DNA of 64,000 nt from Chrysaora quinquecirrha. Its lineage: Eukaryota; Cnidaria; Scyphozoa; Semaeostomeae; Pelagiidae. The translations under genes and the position numbers were made by a program. Location: NCBI GenBank assembly GCA_014526335.1, contig JACTAT010000298.1, positions 124,001 through 188,000 of the forward strand. Direction: 5' to 3'. The notes beneath the pieces are model-generated. The model saw only the letters and a list, made by a program, of their open reading frames with translations. It had not been told where the DNA came from and did no database searches. Positions 56,593 to 64,000 of the stretch are shown here, piece by piece; position 1 is the first letter of the stretch, and each line of letters starts with the position of its first letter.

Positions 56593-57843
56593 TCTTGTAC
56601 GTGCTCGACCCTTAGCTAAGTGAAATAATACCCCATCTTCAAATACATAATCGTCGGCTGTTGCCATTAAACGACGGGCACTCACTGAGTTCTCCGGAAT
56701 ATCACCCTTTTCAAAATGATTAATAAGATCTTCTAGGGCAGGGTCCTGTCTCTGCTTATTCTTAACTTCTTCTAATTGCAATCCAGGCGAATCTATAGCA
56801 TTAACCATAGCAACTGGGTTTCCTGAAGTCTCTGCTTCAGTACTGCTAGGCATTCTAGAAAGGGCATCTACGTTGTTATGTGATCTACCTGGCCTATGAT
56901 AGCATAAAAATAGCTTTGCAAACTTAAAAACCATCGTGATAGCCTAGAGTGGGGATCCCTAGCATTATCTAGCCACTTCAGGGGGTTATGATCAGTTATG
57001 ACGTCAAATTCACGCCTGTAAAGGTACGGATGGAAATACTTGATTCCCCAAACTAAAGCTAAGCACTCTCTCTCTATGGTAGCGTATTTCCTTTCATGAG
57101 GCTTAAGACTTCGACTAGCAAAAGCTATAGTTTTCTCTATTCCGTTAACATTCTGAGCAAGTATAGCTCCAATACCTGTACCGCTTGCATCCGTGTACAG
57201 AGAGAAATGTTCGTTAAAATTAGGATACGACAAAATTTGTGCTTGTAACAAAGAATCTCTGAGGCACTCAAAAGAGCATTGGCATTCATCACTCCACTCA
57301 AACTTAACATCTTTCTTAAGAAGAAAATTTAACGGCGCAGCGATGGTTGCGAAGTTTTTAATAAAACGACGATAATACGAAACCAAAGCTACAAAGCTAC
57401 GAATAAAACTACAGTTCTCGGGAACTGGGTAATTCTTGATTGCAGAAACTTTATCAGGGTTGGGTTTGATACCATCCTTTCCAACTATGTGGCCAAAATA
57501 AAGGACTTCAGGTTTGCAAAAGTGGCACTTTTTCGGTTTAAGCTTAAGTCCTTCAGCTCTAAAACGATCGAATACTAAACGTAGATTCTCTAAGTGTTTA
57601 TCAAACGACTTAGAATATACAATAACATCATCAAGATAAATCATACAGATTTGCCACTGAAGGCCACTAAGAACAAGCTGCATCATCTTTTGGAAGGTAT
57701 AGCTGGCATTAACAAGTCCCATGGGCATGACCCTAAATTCAAAATTACCTTTCCTAGTGCAGAAAGCAGTTTTCTCCATGTCCTGGGGGTCCATCAGGAT
57801 TTGCCAGTACCCAGAGGCCAGATCCAGAGTAGTAAAATAACAT
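56593..57843 (-). repeat. Tandem duplication inside pol, unit 2 of 2 (1251 bp)
   Basis: Partner of 55342-56592. Distinct sites include CGCCTGTAAAGG against CGCCCGTAAAGG and AAAATTTGTGC against AAAATTGGTGC. Confidence 0.95.
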
Positions 57844-58564
57844 GCATCTCCTAGGGAGTCTAAAACCTCATCTATGCGTGGCATAGGGAAAATTTGCTTC
57901 TTAGTGATGTTATTCAACTTTCTAAAATCTACGCAAAACCTAGGGGACCCATCCTTTTTTGTAACAATCACCAATGGCTGTGACCAAGGGCTAATAGATT
58001 CCTTAATAATTCCCTTATCTAGCATATCCTCTATGTGTGCATCCACCATGTCTAGCTGGCTTTGTGGAATCTTATAGGGTCTCTGGCTAAAGGGGGCGTT
58101 GTCTCCTGTATCGATGTTATGAGTAAACTGATTCGCTCTTCCGAATTCAGAATTAGAGGTAAAAAAACCTCACAATATTCAGATAATAAACTAACAAGAC
58201 ACGTCTTATTTTCTTCAGACAATGAACAAGAGTTTAAATCAATATCATCAATCCAAGAATTAGAATTAGAAGATAAAGGATCACAGTGTGACTCACCCTG
58301 TGTTGACTTGATGTCCTTTTCATGCATCACTTCCGCCATACCAACACAAGTTCCTGCGAAAATCTTAACTGGACAGCTGTCAGCATTAACAAGTTTTACA
58401 GGAATTTTACCATTTTCTACGAAAGCAATATTTCTACGTGGATAAAAAACAGAATCTTTACTTGATATTTCGTATCTAGGCTCCACAAGTACAGTACCCT
58501 GTAACCCAGAAACACTTCCCTGTAATACCGCTTCACTACGTGCTGGTATCTCTAACGACTCCAA

Positions 58565-59070
58565 AACACAAACTCTAACTTGAGTAGGCCTTCTGGCTAC
58601 ACTAACTGGAACCTTATGCTGTCCTAACGTTGCTTACATACTGCTTAAGTCTAAGCTAGCGCCTGTCTTAATTAAGAAATCGGTACCTAGCAAAAATGCA
58701 TATTTAAAGTTACGTACAACATAACAATCAACATACCATTTACTTTCTACGACGTCTAAATCAACGGTTGTGGTTCCTACAATATCTAGATACTCTCCTG
58801 TAGGGGTCTTAGCTGAAATGGGGTTAAAGCCAATATCTAACGGCGAACGAGAATGCTTATTGATTAAATTAAATAAATCAAAACTTATAATAGAAATACC
58901 TGAACCAGAATCAATAATGATATCTGTTTAATAATTAGCGACACGACCAGAAAATGTAACACATTGATACAACGACTTAAATCTTTCAATATTATTCACT
59001 TCAGTTTGGGGCTTTACTTCATTTACGTTTGCTGCCTCACACCCCAATAAAGCTTTGTGAGGAGCAGAGT
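58565..59070 (-). pseudogene. Aspartic protease region, third gypsy element
   Basis: In the -1 frame after gag. Catalytic DSG is encoded at 58904-58912 (IIIDSGSGISI) and the FLLGTDFLI flap-side motif follows. Stops TAA at 58928-58930, just before the active site, and TAA at 58634-58636 interrupt the frame. Confidence 0.8.
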
Positions 59071-59080
59071 CTAGTTTTTT
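59071..59080 (-). promoter_or_regulatory. Canonical -1 ribosomal frameshift site at the gag stop
   Basis: On the minus strand the gag frame ends A AAA AAC TAG. A-AAA-AAC is a standard X-XXY-YYZ slippery heptamer, and the protease frame lies exactly in -1. A downstream pseudoknot was not examined. Confidence 0.8.
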
Positions 59081-60015
59081 GAATTCTCTTGTCCATTCAG
59101 ATTCATTTTATCCCGGCATTTCGCTTCCATGTGTCCAACACGTTTACAGAAATTACAGATCGGACGACCATCAGAACAGCGAAGATTTCGGTCACGGTTT
59201 TCTCCTCTCCACTGTCTGCGTTGTTCAGGCCTAGGGGCTTGCATGTTTGCCATAGAGATGGCCAGCTTCTCCAAAACACCTTCTAATCGGTCTAGCCTGT
59301 CGTTGATCTTTTGTTCCCCTGATATTGCAGCAACAGAAAAGGATGTAGCAGAGGCTTGACTATTAGCCACATTGTTTGGCCTAACCCAAGGGGCGGTACC
59401 ATTTGTAATCTGCTCATTGATCTCCTCCCGTGTGGCTAATTCCTTGGCTTTCAGGAAGGTTTTTGGGTCTGCGATCAGAACAATGCGTTTGATTTCTGGG
59501 CGTAAACCGTTGACAAAATGCTCTCTCATGAGCGTATCTTGGTGCTCCACGGGCATGTCCGCATACGCCCTCCGGAGAAGTTGCTGGATTTCTCTCCCGA
59601 AATCATCAGAGCTCTCCATATTTCCCTGCTTCCTAGCGTAGAGATCGGCATAATAAAACCTTCTTGCCTCTTTAGGCAGAAAATGTTTAGTCATTTCTTT
59701 CTTAAGATCCTCCAGACTCAAGTCACCTTCCAATTCGTCATAAAATTCTGCCGCTCTCTCACGCAAAAATGCGGGCAAAATGTCTCTTTGACGTTTCTCA
59801 GGCCAGTTGTTTGCCTTAGAAATACGGTCAAAGCTTTTGAGCCATTTCTCGATGTCCTCCCCTGGTTCACCGAAAAATTTGGTTGGTTGAACCACAGTTT
59901 TTGTACTATCATCACGACGACTATCATCATGACGACTATCATCACGACGAGACTCTAGGTCAAAAGACATTGGCTCCTCATCCCGAGCAACTCTAGATCT
60001 TGTTCCTTTGCCCAT
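59071..60015 (-). CDS. Gag of the third gypsy element
   Basis: 314 residues from ATG 60013-60015. The N-terminus has an Asp/Arg-rich repeat (RRDDSRHDDSRRDDS). The Gag core (FFGEPGEDIEKWLKSFDRI, later FLRERAAEFYDEL) is followed by a coiled stretch and a CCHC knuckle (CNFCKRVGHMEAKC). No stop inside. It ends at TAG 59071-59073, immediately after a slippery heptamer. Confidence 0.88.
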   Translation of the reverse strand: MGKGTRSRVARDEEPMSFDLESRRDDSRHDDSRRDDSTKTVVQPTKFFGEPGEDIEKWLKSFDRISKANNWPEKRQRDILPAFLRERAAEFYDELEGDLSLEDLKKEMTKHFLPKEARRFYYADLYARKQGNMESSDDFGREIQQLLRRAYADMPVEHQDTLMREHFVNGLRPEIKRIVLIADPKTFLKAKELATREEINEQITNGTAPWVRPNNVANSQASATSFSVAAISGEQKINDRLDRLEGVLEKLAISMANMQAPRPEQRRQWRGENRDRNLRCSDGRPICNFCKRVGHMEAKCRDKMNLNGQENSKN

Positions 60016-60192
60016 AGTTCGATAATATATAAAAAGTCACAAAGTTCGCGAAACAAATAAAAATAATAAGTTCTATATACAAAGTCAGCTGTGAATGAAA
60101 TATGTACAGAGTGATCACTTACGACACTTGAAATCTTCGGCTTCGAGTCTGAAACTTCTCAGTTTCAAAATGATCCTGCTCCTGTCACCAAA

Positions 60193-60689
60193 TGTAAACG
60201 CGGTCCAAGGTTGCACGACAATAGATAAAACACGACAAGAAAAGACACAGTATAGCTTCTCAACTATATATGCTTGCCAACAGTTACAATGCTAATACGA
60301 GGCCTTTCACAAGAACCTGTATACAACGAACCTGATTTCTCAAGAGTTCCCCGAATTACCAAAGTAATTGGTTTAAATACACGTTACTAATTATTGATAT
60401 TAAACAGATGTTAATTACCGCGGCGACATTTGACATGTGCTAGACAAAAAAGATTTTTGCCACCGCAGTATTAACAAGTAACGCGCCGAGCTTAACAGCG
60501 AGCGGCAACATAACAAGTAAACACGGAAATGCATAAGTTTGATTAAAGTAAGAAAATAGCTAAGTTACTGAATGAATGATATTACGATAAACGACGAACG
60601 CATAAAATGATAAGCGGAAACGAGACTTAGCACTAAAACGAGGCGACACTGAACTGAAACTTTACCAAGCAAAATGTAACCGTATTACA
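60193..60689 (-). repeat. 5' LTR of the third gypsy element
   Basis: 497 bp; pairs with 53424-53920. Confidence 0.93.
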
Positions 60690-61373
60690 CTTAGGAGACG
60701 TCCTTCCCTTGCCGCCCTCTCGCCAAATATTTTGACCATTTCTGTTAGTTACATCATTTTTACATTGGAGAAGCTCATTTCCGAAACTTTAATTAACATT
60801 TTCTATTCTGAAAAACCCTATGAGTCAAATTTTTGGGCACTGTTATTGAAAAAATTCCTCAACACAAACCCGCGAGTTCTTTGTCGAACTTGCACTCCGA
60901 AACTTACAGGCTAGGCACCTTCGTTGTGGCATGATTTAATCTAACTTATTTTCTTTCTCGATTATTTAATGGGAACAAGTAAAAAATGAAGGTTCAGATG
61001 ATGAATTTTCTGATTGAATTTCGACACAATAATATCTAAAATTCTCCTCATAATCACTGCTTCCCCAAAAATTCTTTAGTGACCTCTTCGCGCGTCATGG
61101 CGGCGCGCTTCCCATCATGACAAAATTCTTGGGAAGGAAAGTTTCAAGGGCTTTTCAGTACGAAATATTATTCAAAATTATGCGCAAATACTGGATTCTG
61201 ATTGGCCAGTATCTGAATAAATTATAGATAACAAAAGATTTCATGGAAAACATGTGTTTTCTTTCCAAATATGGTGTTTACAGGGCCTTATTTGGTTGGC
61301 CGGTTTTGGCCGGTATGGGCCATTCAGGAAGGAAAATTTGCGGCCGGTTTTGGCCGGTATGGGCAGGAAAGGG

Positions 61374-61505
61374 TTAAATAACCAGACAATTATTCTTTTG
61401 AAACAGCAGTTGCTGTCCATCTCTCAACACGCAGGCAGTGTTTGCTTGGGGTAATGCTTGTTTTCCATGTTTAATAAGTGGGCAGCATATTTGGTGAGGG
61501 GATTT
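61374..61505 (+). repeat. Degenerate satellite at the far side of the piggyBac-like element
   Basis: TTAAATAACCAGACAATTAT and then CAGGCAGTGTTTGCTTGGGG, TAATGCTTGTTTTCCATG, TTTAATAAGTGGGCAGCATA follow the satellite order. This shows the array once ran through the insertion. Confidence 0.75.
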
Positions 61506-62702
61506 TATTAGGTGTTAAAAACAAATAACCACAGCAGGCTATTAAACTCTTTTCAAGGGGTATTTTATTTTATGTAAAAACAATACTAGTAATAACAATC
61601 TAGCATGAAAACTTCAAAGTTTATATATTTGTTTAGAGGTATAAAAATGACAAAAAGAGTGAGAAAGCTATTTTTAAAACCCATCCATAATATTTGCCTT
61701 ACCCAAAACAAAGAGAAAAAGTTCTTTTTGAAAGAAACCTAGATACATTGGCCTATTGACTTTGCTTTATATAAACGCCAGAACAAATTTTATTATCAAT
61801 ATCATAGCACAAAAAAAGGGTTTCCCCTAAGAGGTTCCCTATAAAATCTCATAAATTCCCGACTTTTCCTACATCTTTCTTGCTTCAACTATAAAGTCCC
61901 TTGCTACCACAAATTTGCAGCCGGGTGGTTAGGCCTAACGACTCATCATCAGGTTGTTGGAACAACATCGGACAACGGACAATAATTACAGGATGAATCT
62001 TGCAGACCTTTTACTCTGCCATTTTAAATATCACAAAGTGGCAAATACCCTGAATCTGTAGTTTTGTACCTGCTTAAGCCATCCCTCCCTTGAAAATTTG
62101 TCCCTATTATCTCCATGACCAGTGAGCGAAGAACTATGTGGACCACCTGAAAACGCTACATTCAACATAACGCTGGCCTAACATTCACAAAACGAGCTCC
62201 AATTCCATCCTCACTGCCGTAAAATATAATTTCTAAACTATGCAAGATCCGTGTTGTTTTCAGCTTGTTACAACCAAGACTATGTCAACTAAAATGAGAA
62301 CAAAGTCACCACTGAAATCTCGTCCACCTCGTCTGACCACTGATCCTCCAGAAATGCGGGACTAAAAACAATAGATCAGTCTGTGTTACGTACATATTGT
62401 CCTGCGCAGAATACAATTGTCATTCAACAAAAGCGCATTGTTTCAAATTGTATAAATGACTCTGTTGGTTGTAGGTAGCCTACAATCAATACCAATGTAT
62501 GGCCCTGTATTCTGAAGGTAAGCTGATTTATTCTCCAGAAAATAAAAGATCAGATAGAAAAATAAAATTAAAATAAATTAAACTGAAATCTATGAAAATT
62601 AAGTTCTTTAATATCTTGGCGTTTTAATAGAAAATAACATTTCTTGGAAGGCTTATGTACAACAAATAAATCTCAAAATCTCCGTTAAAAGATGACGATG
62701 AT
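61506..62702. other. No gene recognised
   Basis: AT-rich, no open frame with a motif. The boundary of the Polinton-like element to the right was not found; no long terminal repeat is visible here. Confidence 0.45.
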
Positions 62703-64000
62703 GTGGATTATGGAAATTGGAAAATACCACCAAAGGGAGATTTGACAGATGCTGAAGCTGATGAAGTTGAGAGAGCATTTGAGTTGTTGACAAGAAAATG
62801 TGTTTATCCCTACGATTTGATGGAAGAAGCATGTGCAGAAAAACTGGAAGAAACATCTCTGCCACCGAAAGAACCATTTTTCAACAAACTCAGTGATTGA
62901 TCAGTGATGAAGATTATGAACATGCTCAGCAGGTTTGGCAATTCTTCAACTGTCAGACTTTCCAAGATTACCAGGAACTGTACTAGAAAACTGATGTGCT
63001 GCTGCTTGCTGATATATTTGAGTCGTTCAGGGCACAGAGTCTAGATTTCTAGGGACTTGATCCTGTATATTATCTAACTGCTCCTTCACTGGCCTGGGAT
63101 GCGATGCTGAGTATGACTGGTGTGAGGTTGGAATCGCAATCCGAAAAAAAGAAGGATTTTCTACTTATGATTGAAGATGGTATTCACAGTGGTTTCTCAG
63201 TAGCAGTGAAACTTCATGCTAAATCAACAGAAAACAACAAACTGATATATCTAGATTCAAATAATCTTTATGGATGGGCAATGTCACAACCAATGCCGTA
63301 TGGTGGTTTCAATCAGTTTACACAAGACAAACTCAGAAACACAGACATCCAGGCTTTTCTTACAAGATCCAATGAAGATGTTGGTTATATTCTCAAAGTC
63401 GATTTGGAATATCTAGCAGAGATACATGACCATCATGCAGATCTACCATTGGCGCCGAAAAGTTTACAAGTTTAAGAAGACATGCCATCAGAACATCAAA
63501 AGAACCCTCATGAACAACTTTTCAGTGGAAGAAAGTTTAAGTCAACCCCGAAGCTAATGCCAAATCTATTCAACAAAGAAGAATACATCATGCATCACAG
63601 CAATTAGAAGCAGTGTTTGCAATTGGGTTTTAAGCTAACAAAACTTCATGAAATAATTGAATTCAAGTAAAGTCTATGGTTGAAAGAATACATTGATTTG
63701 AATACCCAGAGAAGAACACTTGCAAGAAACGACTTTGAAAAAGATCTGTTCAATTTGATTAACGATTCCGTGTTTGGGAAGACAATGGAAAACGTAAGAA
63801 ATCATCAATGTTTTGAAATCAGTACTGATGGAATAGTGTTGAGAAGATGGGTGCAAAATCCAAACTTTAATTAAAGTCAATGAAGACATGCTTTTGGTTG
63901 AGAAAAAAATGGGGAAAGTTATACTCAAGAAGCCAATGTATGTTGGTTTCACCATATTAGATATTAGCAAGACGTTGATGTATGATTTCCATTAGAACTT
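62703..64000 (+). pseudogene. Polinton/Maverick-type family B DNA polymerase, broken, runs off right edge
   Basis: Similarity is spread over several frames. 62790-62900 gives KCVYPYDLMEEA and LEETSLPPKEPFF; in the next frame (to about 63100) LKTDVLLLADIFESF-like text and GLDPVYYLTAPSLAWDAML; then 63104-63475 with IHSGFSVAV and IYLDSNNLYGWAMSQPMPYG, the polymerase motif D-x2-S/N-LY that binds metal and nucleotide. After stops near 63475 and 63607, 63680-63874 gives LNTQRRTLARNDFEKDLFN and NDSVFGKTMEN (motif B-like K-x3-N-S-x-YG region). The final bases code VGFTILDISKTLMYDFH-like text in shifted frame. This is the protein-primed polymerase of Polintons and related adintovirus-like elements. 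Frameshifts and stops make it a relic. Confidence 0.85.

Larger units (their letters stand above)
55330..58564 (-). pseudogene. Reverse transcriptase/RNase H, internally duplicated, third gypsy element
   Basis: From 58564 down: linker to protease, a frameshift in the seven-base run at 58161-58167, then reverse transcriptase (IKESISPWSQPLVIV, VDFRKLNN, IYLDDVIVYS) and RNase H (LYTDASGTGIGAIL, VITDHNPLKWL). A frameshift near 56905 is present in both duplicate copies. The unit 56593-57843 is repeated as 55342-56592 (1251 bp each), so the second half of the reverse transcriptase plus RNase H and the following linker occur twice. At the junction (56592) the linker runs into the middle of a second reverse transcriptase. 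No full-length polyprotein can be made. Confidence 0.9.
53424..60689 (-). mobile_element. Ty3/gypsy (chromodomain type) retrotransposon, broken
   Basis: Two 497-bp LTRs enclose gag, protease, reverse transcriptase/RNase H and integrase in that order on the minus strand. Primer-binding site TGGTGACAGGAGCAGGATC (60172-60190) lies two bases inside the 5' LTR; a GGGAGGTA purine end precedes the 3' LTR at 53921. The flanks (CTTC and CTTA) do not form a perfect target duplication. The LTRs differ at about a dozen sites by eye. Pol contains a 1251-bp tandem duplication and several stops. Confidence 0.9.
52983..61373. mobile_element. PiggyBac-like element at TTAA, split by a gypsy element
   Basis: TTAA at 52979-52982 and 61374-61377 flanks termini CCCTTTCCCGCCCA and (complement of) CCCTTTCCTGCCCA. 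TTAA target duplication with CCCTTT ends is typical of piggyBac. The two arms (52983-53423 and 60690-61373) total about 1.1 kb and show no transposase, so the element is non-autonomous. Satellite sequence continues on both sides, which fixes the insertion site. Confidence 0.75.

Noticed and set aside
53419..60694. A target duplication for the third gypsy element
   Set aside because: The five bases left (CCTTC) and right (CTTAG) of the LTRs do not match; only CTTC/CTTA is similar.

Overview
This is eukaryotic, AT-rich, repeat-dominated DNA. It most likely comes from a cnidarian such as a coral or sea anemone. That is an inference from the mix of families: a spliced CARF-like gene, a THAP/YqaJ DNA transposon, BEL/Pao and Ty3/gypsy retrotransposons, a Polinton-type polymerase and an SF3 helicase relic. 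I see no bacterial gene, operon, rRNA, tRNA or CRISPR array. Apart from the interrupted gene at the left edge, nearly everything recognisable is mobile DNA or satellite.

Layout, left to right. 1-2312 (minus): 5' part of a CARF-like gene, with six exons whose splice sites and phases agree. 3590-4360: a GAT/TTA microsatellite holding a solo LTR. 5070-6214: Tc1/mariner-like transposase relic. 6367-6449: strong hairpin. 6620-7373: SF3 helicase relic. 7588-8983: 158-bp tandem repeat with one inverted copy. 9259-9595: LINE fragment. 11350-12730: Ty3/gypsy 3' ends. 12810-16946: nearly complete DNA transposon with 266-bp terminal inverted repeats, carrying a THAP + DDE transposase and, convergent to it, a SWIM-finger/YqaJ nuclease unit; it fits the ISL2EU branch of the PIF/Harbinger assemblage. 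17481-23967: BEL/Pao element with 402-bp LTRs and a perfect CATAT target duplication.

From about 25.97 to 61.5 kb the substrate is one satellite, a 100-bp dimer of two related 50-bp halves sharing AATAAACGGGCAAT. It is broken by insertions: a LINE 3' end at 26.02 kb; two copies (29662-35704 and 40788-47125) of a TA-flanked mariner-like inverted-repeat element that itself holds a Ty3/gypsy element; and a TTAA-flanked piggyBac-like element (52983-61373) holding a third, chromodomain-bearing Ty3/gypsy element with a 1251-bp internal tandem duplication. The two mariner/gypsy composites share the same junctions and the same private satellite variants beside them. They therefore look like one insertion event later copied with its satellite as an 11.1-11.4 kb unit. 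The window ends in a broken Polinton-type family B DNA polymerase (62703-64000).

The nesting gives a relative history: satellite first, then DNA elements landing on TA and TTAA sites in it, then LTR elements landing in those, then unequal exchange amplifying one composite. Most transposon proteins carry nonsense or frameshift lesions, so the region reads as a decaying heterochromatin-like repeat block. All matches were made by eye from the sequence and family knowledge; no database search was run.
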